Assembly (NCBI GenBank): GCA_947450865.1
Contig: CANFWR010000013.1
Location: forward strand, 1-34,212
Direction of reading: 5' to 3'
Length of the DNA stretch: 34,212 nucleotides
DNA from: Cytophagaceae bacterium
GTDB lineage: Bacteria; Bacteroidota; Bacteroidia; Cytophagales; Spirosomataceae
This document shows positions 1 through 8,890 of the stretch, piece by piece. Within the stretch, counting starts at the first letter, position 1. Each line of letters opens with the position of its first letter. Both the position numbers and the translations under genes were made by a program. Below the pieces are notes generated by a model. It was not told the DNA's origin and did no database searches. It saw nothing but the letters and a program-made list of their open reading frames with translations.

Positions 1-210
1 GAAGATGCAAGCATCACTGATCCAAGGGAACGCGAGATACATTTCTTACAGGATGATCATTTACGCATCTATGGCCGTGATTACGGTACCCAGCTAGAAA
101 ATTCTGGCTTTAAAGTTGAATCAGTGAATCTTATTGAAAAATTGGGATTACCTGAAAGTAACAGAATGGCCTTGCCATTAGAAGAAATCATTTACGTTTG
201 CCGCAAATAA
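1..210 (+). CDS. C-terminal end of a class I SAM-dependent methyltransferase (partial)
   Basis: The window opens inside this gene. Frame 1 is open from the first base and gives 69 residues before a TAA stop. The visible tail contains DDHLRIYGRDYG, then an amphipathic stretch and LPLEEIIYVCRK. The RIYGRDY segment followed by L..SGF.VE is typical of the C-terminus of small bacterial class I methyltransferases. The SAM-binding Rossmann motifs lie upstream of the window, so substrate and subfamily cannot be judged. The next gene starts one base after the stop, so the two are probably co-transcribed. The family call rests only on tail similarity that I recognise and is moderately sure. Confidence 0.6.
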   Translation, partial: EDASITDPREREIHFLQDDHLRIYGRDYGTQLENSGFKVESVNLIEKLGLPESNRMALPLEEIIYVCRK

Positions 211-211
211 G

Positions 212-1501
212 ATGAGATATACTCCATTTTCAGCTGAATTATTCAAGAAGAATCGGGCGAAGTTGTATGCACAATTGCCGCCAAAATCCATTGTCGTTGT
301 TAGTTCAAATGACATCATGCCCACAAATGCAGATGGGACGATGGGATTCAGACAAAACAGCGATTTGTTTTACCTCTCTGGTTTAGATCAAGAAGAAAGC
401 TTTTTGATTTTGTATCCAGATGCTCCGGAAGCACAATGGAGAGAAATCGCATTTGTTCGCGAGACATCTGAATTGATTGAAATTTGGGAAGGACATAAGT
501 ATACAAAAGAGGAAGCGACTCAAACATCAGGGATTAAGAATATCCAATGGTCGTCTAATTTTGATACGCTTTTAAAAACACTTGTATACTCAGCGAATCA
601 TATCTACTTAACCGATAACGAACATTTGCGTAATGCTTCGGTGGTTCAGACGCAGAATGCACGCTTAGGTATAAACATCAGAAATACGTATCCTAATCAT
701 ACGATTGGTCGCCTAGCTCCTATTTTGAGTGATTTGCGGATGCAGAAAGAACCGGAAGAATTACAAGCATTGCAAGTGGCTTGTGATATAACGGATAAAG
801 GATTTAGACGCGTTTTGAATTTTACCAAACCGGGTGTAACTGAATACGAGATCGAGGCGGAATTCATTCACGAATTCACGCGTAATCGATCTGAAGGCTT
901 TGCCTACACGCCCATTATTGCTTCTGGAGCTAATGCATGTGTACTTCACTACATCGATAATGCACTTCCTTGCAAAGATGGGGACATGCTATTATTAGAT
1001 GTAGGAGCCTCCTATGCAAATTACAATGCAGATATGACCCGTACGATTCCAGTGAATGGCCGTTTCAGTCCTCGTCAAAAGCAAGTATATCAAGCGGTTC
1101 ATGCTGTTTTGAATTATGCGTCTGAAATAATTCAACCGGGGGTGTTTTGGGTAGATTACCAAAAAGAGGTCGAGCGCTTCATGGAAGGACAATTAATCGA
1201 TCTAGGTTTATTCTCCCGTGCTGATGTAGAAAAACAAAATCCAGCGAGTCCTTTGTTTAAAAAATACTTTATGCACGGAGTAGCCCATCATTTAGGGTTA
1301 GATGTGCATGATGTTTGGGATAAATACAAACCTTTTCAAGAGGGAATGGTTCTTACCTGTGAACCCGGTATATATATCCAAGAGGAAGGATTAGGAATTA
1401 GATTAGAAAACAACTTAGTCATTCAATCAGGTACGAATATCAATCTGATGAAAAATATTCCGTTGGATTGGGAGGAAATTGAAGATTTAATGAATCAATA
1501 A
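212..1501 (+). CDS. pepP: Xaa-Pro aminopeptidase, M24B family
   Basis: A 429-residue metallopeptidase that removes an N-terminal residue preceding proline, probably cytoplasmic since no signal peptide is seen. Residues about 1-135 look like the AMP_N domain (FRQNSDLFYLSGLDQEES), followed by the pita-bread M24 catalytic domain. All five expected dinuclear metal ligands are visible: D263 in LLLDVGA, D274 in NADMT, H359 in HGVAHHLGLDVHD, E384 in CEPGIYI and E399 in IRLENN. The length matches the PepP family of about 430-440 residues. It starts at ATG one base after the methyltransferase stop and has no Shine-Dalgarno. The neighbour lepA has its own promoter candidate. The family is certain; the symbol pepP is the usual one for this architecture. 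Confidence 0.93.
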   Translation: MRYTPFSAELFKKNRAKLYAQLPPKSIVVVSSNDIMPTNADGTMGFRQNSDLFYLSGLDQEESFLILYPDAPEAQWREIAFVRETSELIEIWEGHKYTKEEATQTSGIKNIQWSSNFDTLLKTLVYSANHIYLTDNEHLRNASVVQTQNARLGINIRNTYPNHTIGRLAPILSDLRMQKEPEELQALQVACDITDKGFRRVLNFTKPGVTEYEIEAEFIHEFTRNRSEGFAYTPIIASGANACVLHYIDNALPCKDGDMLLLDVGASYANYNADMTRTIPVNGRFSPRQKQVYQAVHAVLNYASEIIQPGVFWVDYQKEVERFMEGQLIDLGLFSRADVEKQNPASPLFKKYFMHGVAHHLGLDVHDVWDKYKPFQEGMVLTCEPGIYIQEEGLGIRLENNLVIQSGTNINLMKNIPLDWEEIEDLMNQ

Positions 1502-1526
1502 AACGGGTTAAATGCCTTGTTTTGGC

Positions 1527-1534
1527 TATATTTG
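1527..1534 (+). promoter_or_regulatory. Candidate Bacteroidota -7 promoter box for lepA
   Basis: TATATTTG matches the Bacteroidota -7 consensus TAnnTTTG exactly and lies 42 bases before the lepA ATG, in the 75-base gap after pepP. No good -33 TTTG is seen at the usual distance, so the call rests on one box. An AAGGAG at 1559-1564, 12 bases before the ATG, looks like a Shine-Dalgarno sequence but is at a long distance. Confidence 0.4.
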
Positions 1535-1576
1535 TAGCTTAGTTTAAGGGGAAGCCCTAAGGAGAAATAATTCTAT

Positions 1577-3364
1577 ATGAAACACCTGCGTAATTTTTGC
1601 ATCATTGCCCATATCGACCACGGTAAAAGTACACTAGCCGATCGATTAATTGAATTCACCAATACCGTTCAAAAGCGCGATATGATGAATCAATTGCTTG
1701 ATGATATGGATTTAGAGCGCGAACGCGGTATTACCATTAAGTCTCACGCGATTCAAATGCAATACCCTAAAGATGGGGAGTTGTATACATTTAACTTGAT
1801 CGACACTCCTGGTCACGTCGATTTCTCTTACGAGGTATCTCGTTCAATTGCGGCATGCGAAGGTGCTTTATTAATTGTAGATGCATCCCAAGGAATTGAG
1901 GCTCAGACTATTTCTAATTTATACCTGGCTATCAGTCACGATTTAGAAATTATCCCTGTCTTAAATAAAATCGATTTACCGGGTGCGATGCCAGAGGAGG
2001 TTTCAGACCAAATCATCGATCTAATTGGTTGTAAAAAAGAAGACATTATTCACGCTTCAGGTAAAGAGGGAATCGGTATTCAGGATATCCTTGATGCGGT
2101 AGTTGCAAGAATTCCTGCTCCCAAAGGTGAGCCAGAAGCTCCATTACAAGCCTTAATCTTTGACTCTACTTTTAACTCCTACCGTGGGATTGAAGTAATT
2201 TTCCGTGTGTATAATGGGGAAATCAGAAAAGGAGATAAAGTAAAATTCATCAATACGGGTAAAGAATATTACGCAGATGAAATTGGTACGCTTGGGTTAG
2301 AACAAGAACCAAAACAAATCATTAAAACCGGTGATGTTGGCTACCTGATTTCAGGTATTAAAGAGGCTAAGGAAGTTAAAGTGGGTGATACCATCACGCA
2401 CGTAGCTAATCCTACCCAAACAGCTATTCAAGGTTTTGAAGAAGTAAAACCGATGGTTTTTGCGGGAATCTATCCTGTGGAAACTTCAGAATTTGAAGAT
2501 TTGCGCGATGCGATGGAGAAGCTTCAGTTAAATGATGCTTCATTAGTATGGGAACCAGAAACTTCGGCTGCCTTAGGATTCGGATTCCGTTGTGGTTTCT
2601 TAGGCATGTTGCACATGGAAATTGTGCAAGAACGCCTAGAACGTGAGTTCGATATGACGGTAATCACTACGGTTCCATCCGTTAAGTTCAAAGTGATAAC
2701 TACTGCTGATGAAGTATTATGGGTTTCTGCTCCAGCTGATTTGCCGGAACCGAACTTGATAAACATCATTGAGGAACCCTATATTAAGGCACAAATAATT
2801 ACTAAATCTGAGTATACAGGAGTGATTATGAGTCTTTGTATGGATAAACGGGGTATTTTAGTCAACCAAATATACCTGACGACGGATCGTGTTGAATTAA
2901 CGTTTGACATGCCTTTATCAGAGGTTGTTTTTGATTTCTTTGACCGTTTAAAGACGATTTCTAGAGGTTATGCTTCACTTGATTACGAATACAAAGATTA
3001 CGAACCAGGTGAAATGGTGAAGCTTGATATCATGTTAAATGGTGATAAAGTGGATGCCTTATCAGCTATTGTACACCGTGATAAAGCTTATGATTGGGGC
3101 AAACGTTTGTGTGAGAAATTACGTGAATTGATTCCAAGACAACAATTTGAAATTGCAATTCAGGCTGCTATTGGACAGAAAATCATTGCGCGTGAGACGG
3201 TGAAGGCGTTGCGAAAGGATGTTTTGGCCAAATGTTATGGTGGGGACATCTCTCGTAAACGTAAATTATTAGAGAAGCAGAAAAAAGGAAAGAAACGGAT
3301 GCGCCAAGTGGGTAATGTAGAAATCCCTCAAGAAGCCTTTATGGCGGTTCTTAAACTAGATTAA
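1577..3364 (+). CDS. lepA: Elongation factor 4 (LepA), ribosome back-translocation GTPase
   Basis: A 595-residue translational GTPase, the standard LepA length. It acts on the ribosome, where LepA influences translocation and initiation. The GTPase motifs are all present: P-loop AHIDHGKST at residues 11-19, switch [15 protein letters not shown] from D76, and NKID from N130. Elongation-factor domains II and III follow. The LepA-specific C-terminal region is recognisable from [22 protein letters not shown] and the basic segment [20 protein letters not shown] near the end, which separates it from EF-G and TypA. It starts at ATG with a TATATTTG box upstream. The 73 bases between its stop and the E2 gene show no clear terminator. 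Confidence 0.98.
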   Translation: MKHLRNFCIIAHIDHGKSTLADRLIEFTNTVQKRDMMNQLLDDMDLERERGITIKSHAIQMQYPKDGELYTFNLIDTPGHVDFSYEVSRSIAACEGALLIVDASQGIEAQTISNLYLAISHDLEIIPVLNKIDLPGAMPEEVSDQIIDLIGCKKEDIIHASGKEGIGIQDILDAVVARIPAPKGEPEAPLQALIFDSTFNSYRGIEVIFRVYNGEIRKGDKVKFINTGKEYYADEIGTLGLEQEPKQIIKTGDVGYLISGIKEAKEVKVGDTITHVANPTQTAIQGFEEVKPMVFAGIYPVETSEFEDLRDAMEKLQLNDASLVWEPETSAALGFGFRCGFLGMLHMEIVQERLEREFDMTVITTVPSVKFKVITTADEVLWVSAPADLPEPNLINIIEEPYIKAQIITKSEYTGVIMSLCMDKRGILVNQIYLTTDRVELTFDMPLSEVVFDFFDRLKTISRGYASLDYEYKDYEPGEMVKLDIMLNGDKVDALSAIVHRDKAYDWGKRLCEKLRELIPRQQFEIAIQAAIGQKIIARETVKALRKDVLAKCYGGDISRKRKLLEKQKKGKKRMRQVGNVEIPQEAFMAVLKLD

Positions 3365-3437
3365 GCAGAATAATTATTATATAAAATTTTTAAAAACAGG
3401 GTTTAAAGCGTAATTTTAAACTTTCAAACAAAATAAG

Positions 3438-5048
3438 ATGGCTGAAGTAATTAGAATGCCTAAGATGAGCGACACCATGTTAGAAGGTGTTATCGCTAAT
3501 TGGCTTAAAAAAGAAGGTGACGTTATTAAATCTGGAGACATTATTGCGGAAGTCGAGACCGACAAAGCAACGATGGAATTAGAAAATTACGAAGACGGTA
3601 CTTTATTATATATCGGTGTAAAAGTAGGAGAAGCGGTTCCAGTTGATGGAATTATCGCTATCGTAGGTACACCAGGTGAAGATTATTCAGCTCTTTTAGC
3701 TGCACCAGCAGCTGCTACCCCTACTCCTGTCGCAACAGAACCTATTGCCGCAGCAGCTGCACCAGTAGCGCAAGCACCGGCTGCAACTCCATCAATCGAT
3801 TTAAGTGGTGTGAAAGCAGTGGCAGTTCGTATGCCTAAAATGAGTGATACCATGATCGAGGGTGTCATCGCTAAATGGTTAAAAGCCGTAGGTGATGTCA
3901 TTAAGAATGGAGATATTATTGCAGAAGTAGAGACAGATAAAGCAACGATGGAATTAGAGAACTATGAAGATGGTACTCTTTTATACATTGGCGCAAAAGA
4001 AGGACAAGGTGTTATTGTAGATGGCATTATTGCCATTGTAGGTGAGCCTGGTGCTAATTATCAATTAATTTTAGATGCAGAGGCAGCTCCGAAAGCATCC
4101 TCTCCTGCACCGGCTCCTGTAGCTGCCCCAGTTGCGAGTGCTCCGGCACCTGTAGTTACTAAGGCTCTAGTGGTGGAAGAAAAAACGGCTTCAAAACCAG
4201 GTGCAGAATTGAAGGCTAGTCCTTTAGCTCGTGCTTTGGCGAAAGAAAAAGGATATAACTTAAACTGGATCACGGGAACGGGAGAAGGTGGACGGATCAC
4301 GAAAGCTGACGTAGAAGAGTACAATCCTAATTCAGGCGGAGCAAACGCTAACTTCACAGGCGGTGTGGAAAGCTTCGAAGATATTCCGAACAGCCAAATG
4401 CGCAAAACCATCGCGCGTCGTTTATCAGAATCTAAATTCAGCGCTCCAGAATTCTATCTAACGATGGAAATCAATATGGACAAAGCGATGGAAGCACGTG
4501 TCAGCATGAATGAAACATTCCCCGTGAAGATTTCATTTAACGACATGGTGATTAAGGCAACTGCCCTATCTCTTGCAAAACACCCGAAAGTAAACTCTTA
4601 CTGGATGGAAGATCGTATCCGTGTGAACAAACATGTACACATTGGTATGGCTGTGGCAGTGGAAGACGGTTTATTAGTTCCAGTTATCCGTTTTGCATCA
4701 GAAAAATCGATCGCTCAAATCTCTGCTGAGGCTAAAGATCTAGGTGCTAAGGCTAAAGGTAAATTATTGCAACCGAAAGATTGGGAAGGTAACACATTTA
4801 CTGTTTCTAACTTAGGTATGTTTGGAATTGATCAATTTACATCGATTATTAACTCACCGGAATCTTGTATTCTAGCTGTAGGTGGGATTAAAGAAACGGT
4901 AGGTGTAAAGAATGGCCAATTCTATGCTACTAACATTATGAAATTAACTTTGACTTGTGATCATCGCGTGGTAGATGGTGCAACTGGAGCTGCGTTCCTG
5001 TTAACCCTGAAACAATACCTAGAGGACCCAATCAAAATGTTTTTATAA
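3438..5048 (+). CDS. pdhC: Pyruvate dehydrogenase complex E2, dihydrolipoamide acetyltransferase, with two lipoyl domains
   Basis: A 536-residue core subunit that transfers acetyl groups from lipoate to CoA. Domains in order are lipoyl domain 1 (lipoyl-lysine K43 in ETDKATME), an Ala/Pro-rich linker, a second nearly identical lipoyl domain (K168 in the same motif), another Ala/Pro linker, a peripheral subunit-binding domain at about 259-295 (ASPLARALAKEKG ... GTGEGGRITKADVEEY), and the catalytic domain with the active-site motif DHRVVDG (H509, D513). The SPLARALAKE binding domain and overall order fit pyruvate rather than 2-oxoglutarate E2, though specificity is inferred. E1 and E3 genes are not adjacent. 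A strong terminator begins 10 bases after the stop, so the transcript ends here. Confidence 0.93.
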   Translation: MAEVIRMPKMSDTMLEGVIANWLKKEGDVIKSGDIIAEVETDKATMELENYEDGTLLYIGVKVGEAVPVDGIIAIVGTPGEDYSALLAAPAAATPTPVATEPIAAAAAPVAQAPAATPSIDLSGVKAVAVRMPKMSDTMIEGVIAKWLKAVGDVIKNGDIIAEVETDKATMELENYEDGTLLYIGAKEGQGVIVDGIIAIVGEPGANYQLILDAEAAPKASSPAPAPVAAPVASAPAPVVTKALVVEEKTASKPGAELKASPLARALAKEKGYNLNWITGTGEGGRITKADVEEYNPNSGGANANFTGGVESFEDIPNSQMRKTIARRLSESKFSAPEFYLTMEINMDKAMEARVSMNETFPVKISFNDMVIKATALSLAKHPKVNSYWMEDRIRVNKHVHIGMAVAVEDGLLVPVIRFASEKSIAQISAEAKDLGAKAKGKLLQPKDWEGNTFTVSNLGMFGIDQFTSIINSPESCILAVGGIKETVGVKNGQFYATNIMKLTLTCDHRVVDGATGAAFLLTLKQYLEDPIKMFL

Positions 5049-5058
5049 AATTGATTCT

Positions 5059-5093
5059 GCAAGCCTCGAATAATCTCGAGGCTTGCTTTTTTT
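5059..5093 (+). terminator. Intrinsic terminator after the PDH E2 gene
   Basis: A perfect 11-bp stem, GCAAGCCTCGA (5059-5069) with TCGAGGCTTGC (5076-5086), encloses a 6-base loop and is followed by seven T residues (5087-5093). It lies 10 bases after the E2 stop and ends only 12 bases before the hisG ATG, so it also occupies most of the space where a hisG promoter and leader would be. Confidence 0.93.
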
Positions 5094-5105
5094 AGATTAA
5101 ATACG

Positions 5106-5969
5106 ATGAGCACAAACAATATCAGAATTGCCGTACAGAAGTCAGGACGCCTAAGCGATGACTCGTTGAAACTATTCAAGGAGTGTGGCATTAAGTTTGA
5201 GTCTGGCGGTTCTAAACTTCGTTCGATTTCGAGCAATTTCCCTATTGAGTTTTTATTCTTGCGCGACGATGATATTCCGGGTTATGTGGAAGATGGCGTG
5301 GCAGATTTAGGCGTTGTAGGATTAAATGTCTTAATGGAGCATACGCGCAAAGTAGCTATCGTGAAAGAATTAGGCTTTTCTAAATGCCGTCTATCCTTAG
5401 CCATACCTCGTGGTGAAAATTATACCGATTTAAAACAGTTCGAAGGGAAAAGTATTGCGACTTCGTATCCCAATTTAACAAGCCAATTCTTATTAAAGAA
5501 CGGTGTTAAGGCAGATATGCACGAGATCTCTGGATCCGTAGAGATTGCGCCTAGCATTGGTTTAGCAGAGGGTATTTGCGATATCGTTTCTACTGGAGGA
5601 ACATTGCTTAGCAATGGTCTAAAAGAAGTAGCTACGGTTTTCCAAAGCCAAGCGGTGATGATCTCTAACAAGGCGTTATCATCCGAGAAACAAGCCATAT
5701 TAGATAAGTTATTATTTAGAATTGATTCGGTACAAAGAGGCCAAAATGCGAAATACGTTGTCTTAAACGTCCAAGAGCAAAATATTGAAAAAGTGACAGC
5801 CTTATTACCTGGGATGAAATCACCTTCAGTATTGCCATTAGCAACAAAAGGTTGGTTCTCCTTGCATTCTGTAATTGAAGAGAATGATTTTTGGAATATT
5901 ATCGAAAATTTGCGTGATGCAGGTGCAGAGGGTATTCTAGTTTTACCAATAGAAAAAATGATTCTTTAA
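5106..5969 (+). CDS. hisG: ATP phosphoribosyltransferase, long form (HisG_L)
   Basis: Catalyses the first step of histidine synthesis, condensing ATP with PRPP. The 287-residue length is that of the long, hexameric form, with an added C-terminal ACT-like regulatory domain (about 210-287) that binds histidine for feedback inhibition and removes the need for HisZ. The N-terminus IRIAVQKSGRLSDDSLKLF and the phosphate-binding stretch GLAEGICDIVSTGGTL are characteristic. It starts at ATG 12 bases after the E2 terminator and is followed by hisD after 2 bases, so hisG-hisD-hisC form one unit. No clear promoter is visible between terminator and start; TAAAATTG at 5046-5053 matches seven of eight -7 positions and would start transcription at the base of the hairpin. 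Confidence 0.97.
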   Translation: MSTNNIRIAVQKSGRLSDDSLKLFKECGIKFESGGSKLRSISSNFPIEFLFLRDDDIPGYVEDGVADLGVVGLNVLMEHTRKVAIVKELGFSKCRLSLAIPRGENYTDLKQFEGKSIATSYPNLTSQFLLKNGVKADMHEISGSVEIAPSIGLAEGICDIVSTGGTLLSNGLKEVATVFQSQAVMISNKALSSEKQAILDKLLFRIDSVQRGQNAKYVVLNVQEQNIEKVTALLPGMKSPSVLPLATKGWFSLHSVIEENDFWNIIENLRDAGAEGILVLPIEKMIL

Positions 5970-5971
5970 TC

Positions 5972-7234
5972 ATGTTTAATCAGATCAATTACCCTTCTCG
6001 TTCAGAATATGCGGCTATTTGTCAGCGTCCAGCCTTAGAGCAGGGGCAATTAGATGCCTTGATTTCTGACGTTTTTAGCCAGGTTAAATCGAAAGGCGAT
6101 CAAGCCTTACGTGAATTAACTGCTACCTACGAGAAAAGAGAGATTACAGATATATTGTATACGGCGGCGGAAATTGAGGATTTAGCCTCAAAAACAGATC
6201 AAGAATTACAAAAGGCAATCGATCATGCTTATGCTAATATTTATGCTTTTCATGAGGCACAAAAGTTAGTTTCGAATAAGATTGAAATTAATCCAGGTGT
6301 AGTTTGTTGGCAAAAGGCGACAGGAATTGATAAGGTAGGAATTTATATTCCTGGGGGAACAGCTCCCCTATTTTCAACGGTTTTGATGTTAGCTATTCCG
6401 GCTCGCATTGCTGAGTGCAAAGAAGTCGTTCTTTGTACTCCTGCCGTTCACCCTGCCATTTTCTACGCCGCTAAATTATGTGGTGTTACTAAGATGGCTA
6501 AAGTAGGTGGCTCCCAAGCTGTTGCCGCCTTGAGCTTAGGTACGGAGAGTATTCCGGCAGTGTATAAAATCTTTGGCCCAGGAAATCAATATGTGACAGC
6601 TGCCAAGATGTATGCTAATAGATTAGGAACGGCCATCGATATGCCTGCAGGTCCATCTGAAGTAGCTGTATATGCTGATCAAACAGCTAATCCGGCTTTT
6701 ATTGCCTCCGATTTATTGTCGCAAGCAGAACACGGATCAGATTCCCAGGTGATTTTAATTAGTACCTCATCAGCCATCATAGAGCAAACTATGGTTGAAA
6801 TAACAGCCCAATTAGCTGAATTACCAAGAAAAGATTTGGCTGAAAAAGCCTTAAGTAATTCAAAATTTGTTTTAGTAAATACTTCAGCTGAGGCCATCTA
6901 TTTATTAAACGAGTATGCCGCAGAACATTTAATTTTAGCTTGTGATAATGCGGAAGTATTCGCTGACCACATTAATAATGCGGGATCAATCTTCTTAGGG
7001 CATTATACTCCAGAGTCTGCAGGGGATTATGCTTCAGGAACAAATCACACGTTACCTACGAATGGCTTTGCTAGAGCCTATTCTGGGGTTAATTTAGATT
7101 CGTTTACGAAGAAAATTACTTTGCAATCCATCTCTAAGCAAGGTTTAGAAGATTTAGGTAAAATTATCATTGACATGGCTGAAGCGGAATCTTTACAGGC
7201 CCACGCTAATGCCGTTAAAATTAGATTAAGTTAA
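5972..7234 (+). CDS. hisD: Histidinol dehydrogenase
   Basis: Catalyses the last two steps of histidine synthesis, NAD-dependent four-electron oxidation of histidinol to histidine. The 420 residues match the family. Zinc ligands corresponding to the E. coli enzyme can be seen: Q251 and H254 in SQAEHGSDSQ, an Asp in SAGDYASGTNHTLPT, and a His near the C-terminus in LQAHANAV. The catalytic Glu-His pair is in YAAEHLIL. The signature MPAGPSEVAVYAD is intact. The gene lies 2 bases after hisG and 2 bases before hisC, so it is co-transcribed with both. Confidence 0.98.
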   Translation: MFNQINYPSRSEYAAICQRPALEQGQLDALISDVFSQVKSKGDQALRELTATYEKREITDILYTAAEIEDLASKTDQELQKAIDHAYANIYAFHEAQKLVSNKIEINPGVVCWQKATGIDKVGIYIPGGTAPLFSTVLMLAIPARIAECKEVVLCTPAVHPAIFYAAKLCGVTKMAKVGGSQAVAALSLGTESIPAVYKIFGPGNQYVTAAKMYANRLGTAIDMPAGPSEVAVYADQTANPAFIASDLLSQAEHGSDSQVILISTSSAIIEQTMVEITAQLAELPRKDLAEKALSNSKFVLVNTSAEAIYLLNEYAAEHLILACDNAEVFADHINNAGSIFLGHYTPESAGDYASGTNHTLPTNGFARAYSGVNLDSFTKKITLQSISKQGLEDLGKIIIDMAEAESLQAHANAVKIRLS

Positions 7235-7236
7235 AT

Positions 7237-8289
7237 ATGAATTTCGAAAACTTCATATTACCCCATATTTGGAACCTGAAACCTTATTCATCTGCTAGAG
7301 ATGAATTTAAGGGAAAAGAGGGTGTGTTTTTAGATGCTAATGAAAATCCACTGGGTTCTGGAGTTTCTGAAAATTGGAATCGTTATCCAGATCCTTTGCA
7401 GTTAGCCATAAAAGAGCAATTAGCAGACATTAAATCCTGCGCTACAGATCAAATATTTCTTGGAAATGGATCAGATGAAGCTATAGATTTGATCATGCGC
7501 ATGACATGTCAATCTGATGTTCACAATATTATTTTATGCCCTCCTACCTATGGAATGTATGAAGTAAGCGCATCGATTAATCATATCGAACAACGCAAGG
7601 TTAGCTTGACCAAAAATTATCAATTGGATGTGGAGGGTATATTACAAACAGTGGATCATAATTCACGATTATTATTCCTTTGCTCGCCTAATAATCCAAC
7701 CGGCAATAAATTATATCGTTCGGATATTTATACGCTAATTGAATCCTTTAAATCAGGTTTTATCATCATTGACGAAGCCTATATTGATTTTTCCGATGAA
7801 CCTAGCTTCATTTTAGAATTAGCTAAATATCCGCAGGTTATTGTGATGCAGACACTTTCCAAAGCCTATGGATTAGCTTCCTTACGTTTAGGAATGGCTT
7901 TTGCGCATCCAAGCATTATCAGCTTATTGAATAAAATCAAGTCACCTTATAATATTGGAGGGGCAACTCAGGAGATTGTATATAAAGCTTTAAAAAACAG
8001 TTCTTTTAAGAATGAATCCGTTCAATTAATTTTGGCAGAGCGAGCTCGGCTAGTAGACTCATTAAAAAACATTCCTGATGTCATTCAGATCTACCCATCG
8101 GATGCCAACTTCATTTTAGTGCATTTCATACGAGCGAATAAGTTATTTAACTACTTGATTGAGTCCAAATTAATTACTAGAAACCGTAGTTCAGTCACTT
8201 TATGTGAAGATTCTATTCGAATTACGATTGGGTTATCAGAAGAAAACGATAAATTAGTTGATCTAATCAACCAATTCTATTCAGCCTAA
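7237..8289 (+). CDS. hisC: Histidinol-phosphate aminotransferase
   Basis: A 350-residue fold-type I PLP enzyme that transaminates imidazole-acetol phosphate to histidinol phosphate. The PLP lysine is K209 in MQTLSKAYGLASLRLG. The N-terminal LDANENPLG, the cofactor-site CSPNNPTGN and the IIIDEAYIDF segment are the expected HisC motifs. It is the third gene of the his cluster. The remaining his genes (hisB, H, A, F, I), which follow hisC in many Bacteroidota, are not here; instead an outer-membrane protein gene begins one base after the stop. Confidence 0.96.
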   Translation: MNFENFILPHIWNLKPYSSARDEFKGKEGVFLDANENPLGSGVSENWNRYPDPLQLAIKEQLADIKSCATDQIFLGNGSDEAIDLIMRMTCQSDVHNIILCPPTYGMYEVSASINHIEQRKVSLTKNYQLDVEGILQTVDHNSRLLFLCSPNNPTGNKLYRSDIYTLIESFKSGFIIIDEAYIDFSDEPSFILELAKYPQVIVMQTLSKAYGLASLRLGMAFAHPSIISLLNKIKSPYNIGGATQEIVYKALKNSSFKNESVQLILAERARLVDSLKNIPDVIQIYPSDANFILVHFIRANKLFNYLIESKLITRNRSSVTLCEDSIRITIGLSEENDKLVDLINQFYSA

Positions 8290-8290
8290 T

Positions 8291-8812
8291 ATGTTGAAAC
8301 GCTTAATTCTTATCTTGATTCTTCTTTGTAGCCTTACTTCGGTTAAGGCTCAGATGAAAGATTGGGCGGCGGGTTTTAGAGTAGGAGAGCCTGGTGGATT
8401 TATGGTTAAACGCTATTTGCCTAATGGTAGAAATGCGGTAGAATTCAATTTTGGAAGCTATGGCGGTTTATGGGGAACAAACAGGTCCTATCAAAATGGA
8501 GAATTCAGAAATATAGGTTTTTCGTTAAATGCTTTGTATTTATGGCATCGTCCTACCCTAGTAAACTCAGATTTACATTATTATTACGGAGCAGGTCCTC
8601 AATTTGTATCTAGGAGTTTATTTACATCTACATCTCAATTTGCAGAAACAAAAAGAGGTTTAGGTGCCGCAGGTATTGCTGGAATGGAATATTTTCCCAT
8701 CGATGCGCCCAATTTGTCTTTTTTTGCTGAACTGGGCTTATATTCTGAATTATTACCCAATCCATTTTTTCTACACATTCAAGGTGGTGTAGGCGTAAAA
8801 GTTAATTTTTAA
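8291..8812 (+). CDS. Small outer-membrane beta-barrel protein, function unknown
   Basis: A 173-residue protein with a clear Sec signal peptide: basic MLKR, a hydrophobic core, then SVKAQ with cleavage expected near residue 20-21. The mature part is rich in Gly, Tyr and Phe with alternating short hydrophobic strands (AVEFNFGSYGGLWG, FFAELGLYSELL) and ends in GVGVKVNF with a terminal Phe, as many small outer-membrane barrels do. I do not recognise a specific family. It starts one base after hisC and stops one base before tRNA-Ala, so it is probably carried on the his transcript, although a function in histidine synthesis is not implied. Confidence 0.8.
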   Translation: MLKRLILILILLCSLTSVKAQMKDWAAGFRVGEPGGFMVKRYLPNGRNAVEFNFGSYGGLWGTNRSYQNGEFRNIGFSLNALYLWHRPTLVNSDLHYYYGAGPQFVSRSLFTSTSQFAETKRGLGAAGIAGMEYFPIDAPNLSFFAELGLYSELLPNPFFLHIQGGVGVKVNF

Positions 8813-8813
8813 T

Positions 8814-8887
<74 letters not shown>

Positions 8888-8890
8888 CAC

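Noticed and set aside
1538-1561. Possible hairpin CTTAG...CTAAG before lepA
   Set aside because: Only 5 bp with a long, poorly paired interior and no T-run; it competes with another short pairing and is not convincing as a terminator or riboswitch.
3683-4411. Two minus-strand open frames inside the PDH E2 gene, rich in Ala and Gly
   Set aside because: They are antisense to the Ala/Pro linkers and lipoyl domains, whose codon bias leaves the opposite strand open. No start context or family features.
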